64,000 nucleotides of DNA from Prescottella soli (GCF_040024445.1 NZ_CP157276.1:3472001-3536000); one strand, 5' to 3'; positions 40,221 to 50,429 are shown, counted from the stretch's first letter. The notes: generated by a model not told the origin, from the sequence alone. Numbers and translations are program-made.

Positions 40221-41228
40221 ATGACCGACACATCGACCGCAGCCTCCGGCCGGGGTCGCCGCTGGTTCACCCGCGCCGCGGCACTCGTCGCCACCGCGAC
40301 CGCCGCGGGCGCGGTTCTGGCCGCTCCGGCGCAGGCCGCACCGCTCTTCGGAGGTGGTTCGGTGGAGATCCCGGACATCCAGGTGCCGACTCCGCAGTTG
40401 CAGCTCCCCGCCGGATTCCAGTTGCCACAGGTTCAGCTCCCGCCCGGATTCCAGTTGCCGCCGGAGGTCCAGGCGGTGCTGCCGGCCGGCTCGGTCGCGC
40501 CCGCGCTCGCGCCGATCGGCCCCGCGAACTTCTCGGCCCCCTCGCTGAACCCGGCGCCTGGCGAGGTAGTGGGCGTCGCGCAGCCGATCATCGTCGGCTT
40601 CAACGAGCCGATCGGGGATCGTGCGGTCGCCGAGCGCGCCATCCGCGTCACCACCGACCCGCCGGTCGCGGGCAGCTTCTACTGGATCAACGACAAGCAG
40701 GTCCGGTGGAAGCCCACCGAGTTCTGGCCGGCCGGCACCCGGGTCACCGTCGACGCCGGCGACTCGCACTCGACGTTCACGATCGGCGACGCGCTGGTGA
40801 CCTACGCCGACGACAACACCAAGCAGATCAGCGTCTTCCGCAACGGTGAGCTGGTCAAGACGATGCCGACGTCGCTCGGCAAGCCCGGCCACGAGACCCC
40901 CAACGGCACGTACATCGTGGGCGAGAAGTACCGCGACATGTACATGGACTCGTCGACCTACGGCGTGCCGATCGACGCCCCCGAGGGCTACCGGACGTAC
41001 GTCGAGTACGCGACGCGCATCTCCTACAGCGGCATCTTCGTCCACGCCGCCCCGTGGTCGGTCGCGGACCAGGGCCACACCGACGTCAGCCACGGCTGCC
41101 TCAACGTCAGTACCGAGGATGGCAAGTGGTTCTACGAGAACGCCAAGAAGGGTGACCCGGTGATCGTCGAGAACACCGCTGGCGGAATCCTGAGCGGCGC
41201 CGACGGCCTCGGCGACTGGAACCGCTGA
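40221..41228 (+). CDS. Secreted L,D-transpeptidase (YkuD family)
   Basis: This 335-residue protein has a Sec signal peptide (basic WFTR, hydrophobic stretch, cleavage after APAQA at about residue 33) and a Pro/Gln-rich repeat (QLPAGFQLPQ, QLPPGFQLPP) that may span the cell wall. An Ig-like domain (about 95-195) follows, then a YkuD catalytic domain with HAAPWSVADQGHTDVSHGCLNVS and catalytic Cys293. It should form 3-3 cross-links in peptidoglycan. AAGGGG at 40208 precedes ATG 40221. The transcript ends at a strong terminator. Confidence 0.93.
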   Translation: MTDTSTAASGRGRRWFTRAAALVATATAAGAVLAAPAQAAPLFGGGSVEIPDIQVPTPQLQLPAGFQLPQVQLPPGFQLPPEVQAVLPAGSVAPALAPIGPANFSAPSLNPAPGEVVGVAQPIIVGFNEPIGDRAVAERAIRVTTDPPVAGSFYWINDKQVRWKPTEFWPAGTRVTVDAGDSHSTFTIGDALVTYADDNTKQISVFRNGELVKTMPTSLGKPGHETPNGTYIVGEKYRDMYMDSSTYGVPIDAPEGYRTYVEYATRISYSGIFVHAAPWSVADQGHTDVSHGCLNVSTEDGKWFYENAKKGDPVIVENTAGGILSGADGLGDWNR

Positions 41229-41249
41229 CCTGCACTGAAGCGAGAACAC

Positions 41250-41290
41250 CGGCGCTGCGCGAGAACTATTCGCGTAGCGCCGTTTTCGTT
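41250..41290 (+). terminator. Rho-independent terminator after the L,D-transpeptidase gene
   Basis: CGGCGCTGCGCGA (41250-41262) pairs with TCGCGTAGCGCCG (41270-41282) with one mismatch and a 7-nt loop, followed by TTTTCGTT. Confidence 0.85.
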
Positions 41291-41373
41291 CCCGGACACT
41301 TCGACCCGAGACGTTCAGGCCACGTGTCGCGTGCATTCACCCGGCATTCGAAGTCGACGGTAACACTGCGGCG

Positions 41374-42306
41374 GTGAGATCGAGTCCGGAGAGAACCATC
41401 CCGCAGTCACCCGGCCGCGGCCTGTTCGGCCGCCCGTGGCGCGACTATGTGCTGTTCGTGGCCCTGGTCGGCCCCAACCTGGTGCTGCTGACCCTGTTCA
41501 CGTACCGACCGCTCGTGGACAACATCCGGCTCTCGTTCTTCGACTGGAACATCGCCGATCCGGTGGCGACCTTCATCGGTCTCGACAACTACCGGGAATG
41601 GTGGAGTCGCGACGACACGTGGCAGATCGTCACCAACACGGTGGTGTTCACCCTGGCGACGGTGGTCGGATCGATGGTGCTCGGTCTGGGCCTGGCGCTG
41701 CTGCTCGACCGCAAGCTCGTGGGGCGCAACCTCGTTCGATCGGCGATCTTCGCGCCGTTCGTGATCTCCGGGGCTGCGATCGGTGTGGCCTTCCAGTTCG
41801 TGTTCGACCCCAGGTTCGGGCTCGTCCAGGACCTCCTGCACCGCGTCGGCGTCACCTCGGTGCCGGACTTCTACCAGGAGCCCGGGTGGGCGCTGTTCAT
41901 GGTGACGGTCACCTACATGTGGAAGAACCTGGGCTACACCTTCGTCATCTACCTGGCCGCGCTGCAGGGCCTGCGCCCGGAGTTGTCGGAGGCGGCCGCG
42001 ATCGACGGCGCGAGCATGTGGACCCGCTTCCGTCGAGTCCTGTTGCCGCAGTTGCGACCCACCACCTTCTTCCTCTCGATCACCGTGATGCTCAACTCGC
42101 TGCAGGTGTTCGACATCATCAACGTCATGACGCGCGGCGGCCCGCTCGGGACCGGGACCACGACGATGGTCTACCAGGTCTACAACGAATCGTTCCGCAA
42201 CTTCCGGGCCGGCTACGGCGCGACGGTCGCGACGATCATGTTCTTGGTGCTGCTCGCCATCACCGTCTACCAGGTGCGAGTCATGGATCGGGGTGAGCAG
42301 GCGTGA
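41374..42306 (+). CDS. ugpA: ABC transporter permease UgpA (glycerol-3-phosphate/glycerophosphodiester uptake)
   Basis: This 310-residue inner-membrane permease has six predicted helices and the binding-protein-dependent EAA loop (SEAAAIDGASMWTRFRRVLLPQL). It pairs with UgpE. The stop overlaps the ugpE GTG by 4 nt, showing coupled translation. GTG 41374 has no ribosome site; TAACAC (41361-41366) sits 7 nt upstream and could give a leaderless start, though its last base is off consensus. The substrate class comes from the operon as a whole. Confidence 0.85.
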   Translation: MRSSPERTIPQSPGRGLFGRPWRDYVLFVALVGPNLVLLTLFTYRPLVDNIRLSFFDWNIADPVATFIGLDNYREWWSRDDTWQIVTNTVVFTLATVVGSMVLGLGLALLLDRKLVGRNLVRSAIFAPFVISGAAIGVAFQFVFDPRFGLVQDLLHRVGVTSVPDFYQEPGWALFMVTVTYMWKNLGYTFVIYLAALQGLRPELSEAAAIDGASMWTRFRRVLLPQLRPTTFFLSITVMLNSLQVFDIINVMTRGGPLGTGTTTMVYQVYNESFRNFRAGYGATVATIMFLVLLAITVYQVRVMDRGEQA

Positions 42307-43205
42307 CGGCCGTCGAACAGCGCTCCGTCGTCGGGGCGCTCCCCACAGAGATCGTCGCTCCCGACACGCGTGTGCAGCGCCGACGCGAGCGCATGCTGAA
42401 GGTGTTCGGCTACCTGGCGATGGCGTGTGCGCTGGTGATGGTGGCGCTGCCGCTGTACTGGATCGTCATGACGTCGTTCAAGGATCGGCCCGACATCTAC
42501 ACGCAGCCGGTCACGTGGTGGCCGAGTGCCTTCCACCCCGAGAACTACACCGAGGCGGTCACCTCGGTACCCTTCACCACGTTCCTGCGGAACTCGGTCA
42601 TCATCACGACGGCGCTGGCGGCGATCAAGTTCGTGCTCGGTGTCCTCAGCGCGTACGGGCTGGTGTTCCTGCGCTTCCCCGGCAAGAATGTCGTGTTCCT
42701 GACCATCATCGCGGCGCTCATGGTCCCGAACCAGATCACGGTGATCTCGAACTACGCGCTGGTCGCGGAGTGGGGATGGCGAAACACCTTCCAGGGCATC
42801 ATCATTCCCCTCGCCGGCGTCGCCTTCGGAACATTCCTGATGCGCAACCACTTCCTGTCGATCCCGGCGGAGATCATCGAGGCCGCCCGGATGGACGGCG
42901 CCGGGCACTTCCGGTTGCTGTGGCGGGTCGTGCTGCCGGTGTCGGGGCCGACGATGGTCGCCTTCGCGATCATCACGGTCGTCAACGAGTGGAACGAGTA
43001 CCTCTGGCCGTTCCTGATGTCCGACGACGCATCGGTGGCGCCGCTGCCGATCGGGCTGACCCAGTTGCAGAACAACGACGGTCTCACCAACTGGGGTCCG
43101 GTCATGGCCGGCACCGTGCTGACGATGCTGCCGATCCTCGTGATCTTCCTTCTCCTGCAACGACACATGATCAAGGGCCTCACCTCCGGTGCGGTCAAGG
43201 GCTGA
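42303..43205 (+). CDS. ugpE: ABC transporter permease UgpE
   Basis: This 300-residue permease has six helices and the EAA loop AEIIEAARMDGAGHFRLLWRVVLPVSGP. The family is sugar/phosphate-ester importers of the MalG/UgpE type. It overlaps ugpA and is followed after 33 nt by the binding protein gene. Confidence 0.88.
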   Translation: MTAVEQRSVVGALPTEIVAPDTRVQRRRERMLKVFGYLAMACALVMVALPLYWIVMTSFKDRPDIYTQPVTWWPSAFHPENYTEAVTSVPFTTFLRNSVIITTALAAIKFVLGVLSAYGLVFLRFPGKNVVFLTIIAALMVPNQITVISNYALVAEWGWRNTFQGIIIPLAGVAFGTFLMRNHFLSIPAEIIEAARMDGAGHFRLLWRVVLPVSGPTMVAFAIITVVNEWNEYLWPFLMSDDASVAPLPIGLTQLQNNDGLTNWGPVMAGTVLTMLPILVIFLLLQRHMIKGLTSGAVKG

Positions 43206-43238
43206 CTTTTCGAACCATGCATGAAAGGCACTGACGAA

Positions 43239-44570
43239 ATGGCACACATCAATCGCCGTGGCTTCCTCGGACTGACCGGGGCGCTCGCGGCAGGGGCCGC
43301 GCTGACCGCATGCGCAGGTTCGGGATCGGGCTCCGGTTCGTCGAGCTCGAGCGCGTCGAGCTCGGGTAGCTCGAACACGATCACGTTCTGGTCCAACCAT
43401 CCCGGCAAGTCCCAGGACGTCGAGCGGGAACTGATCAAGCGCTTCGAGGCGAAGTACCCCGATCTGAAGGTCGACCTGGTGGACGGCGGCAAGAACTACG
43501 AGGAGGTCTCGCAGAAGTTCAACGCCGCGCTCTCCGGTGGGGCACTGCCGGATGTGGTTGTGCTGTCCGATGTCTGGTGGTTCAACTACGCGCTGACCGG
43601 TGCGATCGAGCCGCTCGACCCGCTGTTCGGCGAGGTGGGTGTCAACGCGTCCGACTACGTCGACTCGCTGCTCGCCGACTACCTGTTCCAGGGCAAGCAC
43701 TTCGCGCTTCCGTACGCCCGCTCGACCCCGATCTTCTACTACAACAAGCAGATCTGGTCGCAGGCCGGGCTGCCCGACCGTGGCCCCGCGACGTGGCAGG
43801 AGTTCGACCAGTGGGGTCCTGAACTGCAGCGTGTCGTCGGTGACGGCAAGCTGGCGCACGGCTGGGGCAACGCCAAGAACTACCTGGGCTGGACCTACGA
43901 GGGCCCGATCTGGACCTTCGGCGGTGCGTACTCCGACCAGTGGACGCTCAAGTTCGACGACCCCAAGACGATCGAGGCCGGCAACTTCCTGCGCGACATG
44001 GTCTTCCAGAAGAAGTACGCGGCGGTGTCGAGCGACATCGCGAACGAGTTCGGCGCCGGGATCCTGGCCTCGACGATCGCGTCGACCGGAGACCTGTCGG
44101 GCATCAAGAAGTCCGCAGCCTTCGACTTCGGCACCGCGTTCCTGCCGACGTCGGACGGACGTCCGGGCTGCCCGACGGGTGGCGCCGGGCTCGCGATCCC
44201 GTCGCGCATCTCCGACGAGCGCAAGAAGAACGCACTGAAGTTCATCGAGTTCATCACCAATGCCGAGAACACGTCGTACTTCTCACAGAACGTCGGCTAC
44301 ATGCCGGTCCGCAAGTCCGCGGTGGAAGTGCCGTCGATGAAGGCGTTCCTGGACGCGAACCCCAACTCCCGCACGGCTGTCGAGCAGCTCGCACACACGC
44401 GGTCGCAGGACTACGCCCGCGTCTTCGTCCCGGGCGGCGACCAGATGATCGGCACCGGACTCGAGCAGATCGCGCTGCAGAACGCCGACGTGAAGTCGAC
44501 GTTCGCCTCGGTGGCAGCGCAGCTGCAGCAGACGATCGACCGGCAAATCGCCCCGAAGCTGCCCCAGTAG
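43239..44570 (+). CDS. ugpB: Extracellular solute-binding lipoprotein UgpB
   Basis: This 443-residue protein has a twin-arginine-like N-terminus (NRRGFLGL), a hydrophobic stretch and the lipobox LTAC, so it should be a lipid-anchored surface protein. A Gly/Ser linker of about 25 residues follows, then a type 1 periplasmic-binding fold (ITFWSNHPG, PDVVVLSDVWWF, GYMPVR). It captures glycerol-3-phosphate or glycerophosphodiesters and delivers them to UgpAE. ATG 43239 follows AAAGG (43224); ATG 43221 is in frame but would push the Arg pair away from the usual N-terminal position. Confidence 0.88.
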   Translation: MAHINRRGFLGLTGALAAGAALTACAGSGSGSGSSSSSASSSGSSNTITFWSNHPGKSQDVERELIKRFEAKYPDLKVDLVDGGKNYEEVSQKFNAALSGGALPDVVVLSDVWWFNYALTGAIEPLDPLFGEVGVNASDYVDSLLADYLFQGKHFALPYARSTPIFYYNKQIWSQAGLPDRGPATWQEFDQWGPELQRVVGDGKLAHGWGNAKNYLGWTYEGPIWTFGGAYSDQWTLKFDDPKTIEAGNFLRDMVFQKKYAAVSSDIANEFGAGILASTIASTGDLSGIKKSAAFDFGTAFLPTSDGRPGCPTGGAGLAIPSRISDERKKNALKFIEFITNAENTSYFSQNVGYMPVRKSAVEVPSMKAFLDANPNSRTAVEQLAHTRSQDYARVFVPGGDQMIGTGLEQIALQNADVKSTFASVAAQLQQTIDRQIAPKLPQ

Positions 44571-44591
44571 TAGAAACGCAGAAGGAAAACC

Positions 44592-45686
<1,095 letters not shown>

Positions 45687-45708
45687 CCGTTCCCGCATAA
45701 TCCGTGCC

Positions 45709-46035
45709 ATGACCGCGACGCGTTCGCTCCTGCTGTTCGTCCTGGCCGCGCTGTTCGAGATCGGCGGCGCCTGGCTGGTGTGGCAGGGCGTGCGCGAACA
45801 CCGCGGCTGGCTGTGGGTCGGCGCCGGGATGATCGCGCTCGGCGTCTACGGACTGGTGGCGACGATGCAGCCCGACGCCAACTTCGGGCGCATCCTCGCC
45901 GCGTACGGCGGTGTGTTCGTGGCGGGTTCGCTGCTGTGGGCGGTGGTGATGGACGGCTTCCGGCCCGACCGCTACGACATCATCGGTGCGCTGATCTGCC
46001 TGTGCGGTGTCGGCGTGATCATGTACGCGCGCTAG
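45709..46035 (+). CDS. YnfA/UPF0060-family small membrane protein
   Basis: This 108-residue protein has four hydrophobic segments and the family features [21 protein letters not shown] and [14 protein letters not shown]. YnfA proteins resemble small multidrug resistance transporters and have been linked to efflux. CATAAT (45696-45701) ends 7 nt before the ATG and no ribosome site is present, so leaderless expression independent of ugpC is likely. A palindrome follows its stop by 12 nt. Confidence 0.9.
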   Translation: MTATRSLLLFVLAALFEIGGAWLVWQGVREHRGWLWVGAGMIALGVYGLVATMQPDANFGRILAAYGGVFVAGSLLWAVVMDGFRPDRYDIIGALICLCGVGVIMYAR

Positions 46036-46047
46036 GCGGCTGCGCCG

Positions 46048-46093
46048 CCTGTGCGCCTTTTTGGCAGCTGGCCCTACCGAAAAGGCGCACAGG
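46048..46093. repeat. Large palindrome, copy 1, upstream of the AbiEi/DUF559 gene
   Basis: CCTGTGCGCCTTTT (46048-46061) and AAAAGGCGCACAGG (46080-46093) are perfect 14-bp inverted repeats with an 18-nt centre. It may terminate ynfA. The reverse complement of copy 2 at 47167-47220 reads nearly the same throughout, so the two are copies of one element in opposite orientation. Confidence 0.8.
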
Positions 46094-46155
46094 GGCTGTG
46101 GACAACTTCCCTGCCACGACCGGATCTTGTCGTGATCACCACGCACGCTCCGGTC

Positions 46156-47190
46156 ATGACTGCATTCGAGCACTCCGACCTCCAGCGCCTCGTGGACGCC
46201 CAGTGCGGGATGGTCACTCAACCTCAGGTCAAGGTGCTGGGCTACGGCCGTGGACGCGTCCGGCACCTACTGGACACAGGACGGTGGCGTCGCGTCCTTC
46301 AAGGCGTCTACGCCGTGACGAACGGCCCGCTGACCCGCGAGATGACGCTGTCGGCCGCACTGCTCTACGGCGGTGACCACGCGATGCTCAGCCATCGGAC
46401 CGCTGTCGAGGAATGGGGGATGTTCGAGGTCGACGAGACTGTGCCGGTTCACGTGACGGTGCCGTACGGCAAGTCGTCTCGGCCACAGGCGGCAACAGAG
46501 ACGCTGCCCGCGCGGGCGTCCACGCACCCCGTGCTCCGGCCCGGATCGCTCCTGCACCCCGGGGTCGTCGTGCATCGGTCGCGCGCGCATCGGCATATCG
46601 GCGTCGACGCGATGCGCCCGAGGACGTCGAAAGCGGACACCGCCCTGGATGTCGCGATCGCCGAGTCGAGCGCGCGACAGGCCTACGTATCGCTGATCAC
46701 GACCGTCACCAATTCGCGAATCCGGTTGGCCGACATTCGGCAACGGATGAACGAGCGGCGTCCACGCCGCTACCGTCGTGCACTCGACAGCGCAGTGGCG
46801 CTCCTCGCCGACGGTGTGCAGTCGGTGCTCGAGTACCACTACGCGGTCGACGTCGAACAGGCGCACGGGTTGCCGCCCGCGCGTCGCCAGGGCCCGGTGA
46901 TCGTGGACGGCCGCACGCTCTATGAGGACGTCGACTATTCCGGGTGCGGTGTACCGCTGATCGTTCGACTCGATGGCCGCTGGGCGCACTCGATGCGCGA
47001 GGTCCAGTTCCGGGACCGTCGGCGCGACAACGCCGCCGAACTCGCCGATCGCCCGCGGCTGGTATACGGGATGGACGAGGTCGGCGGCATGCCGTGTGTC
47101 GTTGCCCAGGAGGTCGAGTCGGTCCTCACCCGGGAGGGCTGGAGGCGCGACTACGCGGGGCGCTGTCGCGCCTGTGCGCCCTTTCGGTAG
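46156..47190 (+). CDS. AbiEi-like N-terminal winged helix plus DUF559 (Vsr-like endonuclease) domain protein
   Basis: This protein of about 344 residues looks like two parts. The N-terminal winged helix, followed by YGRGRVRHLLDTGRWRRVLQGVYAV, matches type IV toxin-antitoxin AbiEi-like proteins. The C-terminal part (YEDVDYSGCGVPLIVRLDGRWAH, then REVQFRDRRRDN) matches the DUF559/Vsr-like restriction-endonuclease fold, with the Asp and His/Arg residues kept. ATG 46156 is the likely start; GTG 46132 is possible. No AbiEii toxin partner is present. The last codons, including the stop, lie inside a palindromic repeat. The function is unknown; a defence or DNA-repair role is a guess. Confidence 0.65.
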   Translation: MTAFEHSDLQRLVDAQCGMVTQPQVKVLGYGRGRVRHLLDTGRWRRVLQGVYAVTNGPLTREMTLSAALLYGGDHAMLSHRTAVEEWGMFEVDETVPVHVTVPYGKSSRPQAATETLPARASTHPVLRPGSLLHPGVVVHRSRAHRHIGVDAMRPRTSKADTALDVAIAESSARQAYVSLITTVTNSRIRLADIRQRMNERRPRRYRRALDSAVALLADGVQSVLEYHYAVDVEQAHGLPPARRQGPVIVDGRTLYEDVDYSGCGVPLIVRLDGRWAHSMREVQFRDRRRDNAAELADRPRLVYGMDEVGGMPCVVAQEVESVLTREGWRRDYAGRCRACAPFR

Positions 47191-47220
47191 GGGCCGCTAC
47201 CAAAAAGGTGCACGGGCGCG
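47167..47220. repeat. Large palindrome, copy 2, overlapping the 3' end of the AbiEi/DUF559 gene
   Basis: CGCGCCTGTGCGCCCTTT (47167-47184) pairs with AAAAGGTGCACGGGCGCG (47203-47220) with three imperfect pairs. An inner GGTAG/CTACC stem (47186-47201) gives one long hairpin. It supplies the stop codon of the upstream gene and ends 6 nt before the M13 peptidase stop, so it can terminate both convergent genes. Confidence 0.8.
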
Positions 47221-47226
47221 AAGCGC

Positions 47227-49185
47227 CTACCAGATCTTGACGCGCTTCTCGGGCTCCAGGTACAGGGCGTCGCCCGGCTCGACCCCGAACGCCTCGTGGA
47301 AGCTGTCGAGGTTGCGGATCACGCCGTTGCAGCGGAACTCCGGCGGCGAGTGCGGATCGACGGCGAGCCGTCGGATCGCCTCCTCCTTGCGGGCCTTCGT
47401 CCGCCACACCTGCGCCCAGCCGAAGAAGACGCGCTGCAGACCGGTCAGCTCGTCGAGCACCGGCGCCGCGGTGCCCTCGGTAGCGATGCGGTACGCCTCG
47501 AGAGCGATCGAGAGCCCACCCAGATCGCCGATGTTCTCGCCGATCGTGAACTCGCCGTTGACGTGATGGCCCGGCAAGTCCTTGGGCTCGAAGTCGTTGT
47601 ACTGCTCGATGAGAGCCTTGGTGCGCTTGCCGAACTCGGTGCGGTCGTCGTCGGTCCACCAGTCGATCATGTTGCCGTCGCCGTCGTACTTGGCGCCCTG
47701 GTCGTCGAAACCGTGCCCGATCTCGTGCCCGATCACCGCGCCGATGCCACCGTAGTTGGCGGCGTCGTCGGCGTCGGCGTCGAAGAACGGCGGCTGCAGA
47801 ATCGCTGCGGGGAAGACGATCTCGTTCATCCCCGGGTTGTAGTACGCGTTGACGGTCTGCGGGGTCATGAACCACTCGTCGCGATCGACCGGGCCGCCCA
47901 GCTTCGCGATGTCGCGGTCGTGGTCGGCGGCGTAGCCGCTGCGGTAGTTGCCGACCAGATCGGCCGGGTCGACCTCCACGGCCGAATAGTCCCGCCACTT
48001 GTCCGGGTACCCGATCTTCGGGGCGAACTTCTCGAGCTTCGTGAGGGCGGCTTGCCGGGTCTCCGGGCTCATCCATTCGAGGTCGGAGATGTTGCGGCGG
48101 TACGCCTCCTGCAGATTCGCGACCAGCACCTGCATGCGCGCCTTGGACTCCGGCGGGAAGTGCCGCTCCACGTACAACTTGCCGACGGCCTCGCCGAGCA
48201 GGTCCTGCACCAGCGAGACGCCGCGCTTCCACCGCTCACGGTTCTCCTGCGTGCCACTGAGGGTCGTGCCGAAGAACGCGAAGTCCTCCGCGACGAGCGC
48301 CTCGGTCAGGTACGGCGCCCGCGAGTGCAGGATCCGCCACGTGGCCCAGGCCTTCCAGTCCTCGATCGGACGCGACGTCCACAGCTCGGTGAACGACTCG
48401 ACGAAGCTCGGCTGACGAACCACGATCTCGGCCAGCTGCTCAGGCGTGGCATGCAGGCCGGAAATCCAAGCAGCCCAGTCGAACCCGCCGCGGTTGGACT
48501 GCAGGTCGTCCAGCGTCACCAGGTTGTAGCTCAGCTCCGCGTCGCGGCGCTTGACGACGTCCCAGTGGCCAGCGGCGATCGCGGTCTCGAGGTCGAACAC
48601 GCGCTGCGCGTCGTACTCGACGCCGGCCAGCTCGAACATCTTCCGGATGTGCGTCAGGTACGCGTCGCGGATCTCGGCGTAGTTGTCCTCGCGGTAGTAC
48701 GACTCGTCGGGCAGGCCGATGCCGGACTGCGTGAAGTGCACCAGGTAGCGCCCCGAGTTCTTCGCGTCGGTGTCGACGTACTGTCCGACCGCACCGCCGA
48801 CGCCGGTGCGCTGCAGGCGCCCGACGATCCCGGCCAGCTCGCTCAGATCGGCCGCGTTCGCGACCGCCGACAGTTCCTCGGCGATCGGGGTCAGCCCGGC
48901 GGCCTCGGCGGCGTCGGCGTCCATGAAGCTCGAGTACAGGTCGCCGATCTTCTGCGCGTCCGTGCCGTGCGCCGCGCCGGACTCGGACGCCTCCTGGATG
49001 AGCGTCTTCACGTCCTCCTCGGCCTTGTCGTACAGCGTGCGGAACGCGCCGTCCACCGCGCGGTCGGCCGGGATCTCGTACTCGTCCAGCCACTTGCCGT
49101 TGACGTGCACGAACAGGTCGTCCTGCGGGCGCGTGCCCGCGTCGAGATAGGTCAGGTCGATGCCGGAATGCTGCGCAGTCGTCAT
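47227..49185 (-). CDS. M13-family zinc metallopeptidase (neprilysin-like, Zmp1/PepO type)
   Basis: This 652-residue enzyme has the gluzincin motif HEIGH at 487-491, the third zinc ligand in ENIGDLGG (Glu550), NAYYNPGMNEIVFPA, and the C-terminal VKIW typical of M13. No signal peptide is visible, as in mycobacterial Zmp1. ATG 49185 starts MTTAQHSGIDLTYLD, the conserved N-terminus. No ribosome site stands before it: an insertion element end begins within about 10 nt. An in-frame ATG at 49236 lies inside the element and directly abuts AAAGGAGG, too close to be a normal site. The enzyme is intact but its expression signals look disturbed. Confidence 0.9.
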   Translation of the reverse strand: MTTAQHSGIDLTYLDAGTRPQDDLFVHVNGKWLDEYEIPADRAVDGAFRTLYDKAEEDVKTLIQEASESGAAHGTDAQKIGDLYSSFMDADAAEAAGLTPIAEELSAVANAADLSELAGIVGRLQRTGVGGAVGQYVDTDAKNSGRYLVHFTQSGIGLPDESYYREDNYAEIRDAYLTHIRKMFELAGVEYDAQRVFDLETAIAAGHWDVVKRRDAELSYNLVTLDDLQSNRGGFDWAAWISGLHATPEQLAEIVVRQPSFVESFTELWTSRPIEDWKAWATWRILHSRAPYLTEALVAEDFAFFGTTLSGTQENRERWKRGVSLVQDLLGEAVGKLYVERHFPPESKARMQVLVANLQEAYRRNISDLEWMSPETRQAALTKLEKFAPKIGYPDKWRDYSAVEVDPADLVGNYRSGYAADHDRDIAKLGGPVDRDEWFMTPQTVNAYYNPGMNEIVFPAAILQPPFFDADADDAANYGGIGAVIGHEIGHGFDDQGAKYDGDGNMIDWWTDDDRTEFGKRTKALIEQYNDFEPKDLPGHHVNGEFTIGENIGDLGGLSIALEAYRIATEGTAAPVLDELTGLQRVFFGWAQVWRTKARKEEAIRRLAVDPHSPPEFRCNGVIRNLDSFHEAFGVEPGDALYLEPEKRVKIW

Positions 49186-49274
49186 CTGGTGTCTGGCGCG
49201 AATACTCCCTCGTCCGCGGGGGAGAAGATGCGCCATCCTCCTTTCTGTCGGTGGTGTCGGTTAGGTTGCCGTGC

Positions 49275-50429
49275 ATGGGGGAAGTCGTGCGGTACACATA
49301 CCGGTTGCGTCCCGGGATGCAGTCGGAACGTGCGCTGACCGACGAGTGGCATCGGTGCCGGTTCCTGTGGAATGAGGCTGTCCACCAACAGAAGTCGGGT
49401 GCCAGGCCGACATTCGGGCGATTGTCGAAGCTGTTGACGGCGGTGCGGTCCCACAATGCGTGGCTGCGGGACGGGTCGCAGGTGGCGCAGCAGCAGATGT
49501 TGCGGACCTACGCGCAAGCCTTGGACCAGTCGTTCACGGTGAAGGGTCGCGGTCGACCGGCGTTCAAGCCCCGTAAGGAGGCACTGTTGTCGCTGGAGTA
49601 CACGCGGCGCGGGTTCCGGATCCGTGACGGTCGTCTGGTGCTTCCGAAGGGAACATGCATTCCGGTGGTGTGGTCGCGGGAGTTGCCGTCGGAGCCGACA
49701 AGTGTCCGGATCACGCGGGATTCGCTCGGCCACTGGTATGCCTCGTTCGTCGTCCGCCGCGACGTCTCCTCCCTTCCGGAGGGTGCGGGTGGGATCGGTG
49801 TCGACTGGGGTGTGACCACCACCGCCACCACGACGGACAGCGAATTCGATCTTCCGTACCTTGGACACCGCAAGCGCTGCGCCGCCGAACTCGCGCGCGT
49901 GCAGCGGAAGATGGCCCGCCGCCACACAGGTAAGCGTGGCCCGCAGTCCAGGGGTTACGAGCGTGCGAAACGGGAGGCTGCGAAGCTGCACAAGAAGGCG
50001 GCCCGCCAGATCCAACACGACACCTGTGTGTGGGCGAAGAAGGTCGTCGAACGCCACGACCTGATTGCGGTGGAGGACTTCAAACCGGTCTTCCTCGCCA
50101 AATCCACAATGGCGCGTGAGGCCGCGGACGCGGCGATCGGCGCGGCGAAGCGGGAGTTGATCGACCGTGGTGTGCGGGCTGGCCGGAAGGTGGTGTTGGT
50201 GCAGCCCGCCTACACGACGATGACGTGTTCGGGGTGTTTCGCGAGAGCCAAGCAGCAACTCGGACTCGACGAACGAACCTTCCGATGCACGGCCTGCGGC
50301 TACACCGCGGGCCGGGATCGGAACGCCGCCGGGGTGATCCTGGCTGTGGCAGAACGCGGCCACACGAGTGTCGACGACGTCAGACAATCTGATCACCCCC
50401 TCCGGGCGGATGGTCCGGTTGCGGTCTGA
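49275..50429 (+). CDS. tnpB: TnpB, RNA-guided nuclease of an IS605-family element
   Basis: This 384-residue protein has the split RuvC nuclease: Asp in GIGVDWG, Glu in AVEDFKP and Asp in GRDRNAAGV. It also has the zinc-finger Cys pairs CSGC and CTAC. The N-terminal helix-turn-helix/wedge region reads YRLRPG, FLWNEAV and GRPAFKPRK. The length is normal for TnpB and no disruption is seen. ATG 49275 is a leaderless start, with TAGGTT (49262-49267) ending 7 nt before it. TnpB cuts DNA using a guide RNA from the element's right end and helps keep the element at its site. Confidence 0.9.
   Translation: MGEVVRYTYRLRPGMQSERALTDEWHRCRFLWNEAVHQQKSGARPTFGRLSKLLTAVRSHNAWLRDGSQVAQQQMLRTYAQALDQSFTVKGRGRPAFKPRKEALLSLEYTRRGFRIRDGRLVLPKGTCIPVVWSRELPSEPTSVRITRDSLGHWYASFVVRRDVSSLPEGAGGIGVDWGVTTTATTTDSEFDLPYLGHRKRCAAELARVQRKMARRHTGKRGPQSRGYERAKREAAKLHKKAARQIQHDTCVWAKKVVERHDLIAVEDFKPVFLAKSTMAREAADAAIGAAKRELIDRGVRAGRKVVLVQPAYTTMTCSGCFARAKQQLGLDERTFRCTACGYTAGRDRNAAGVILAVAERGHTSVDDVRQSDHPLRADGPVAV

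Noticed and set aside
41229-41373. A regulator gene or operator for the ugp operon
   Set aside because: Only the transpeptidase terminator and a weak -10-like TAACAC are visible; no palindrome stands out.
46048-47220. CRISPR array or insertion sequence made of the two palindromes
   Set aside because: There are only two copies, over 1 kb apart and in opposite orientation, with no spacers and no transposase between them.
47296-49338. A 680-codon plus-strand frame opposite the M13 peptidase
   Set aside because: A shadow; the minus strand carries all M13 motifs in one frame.
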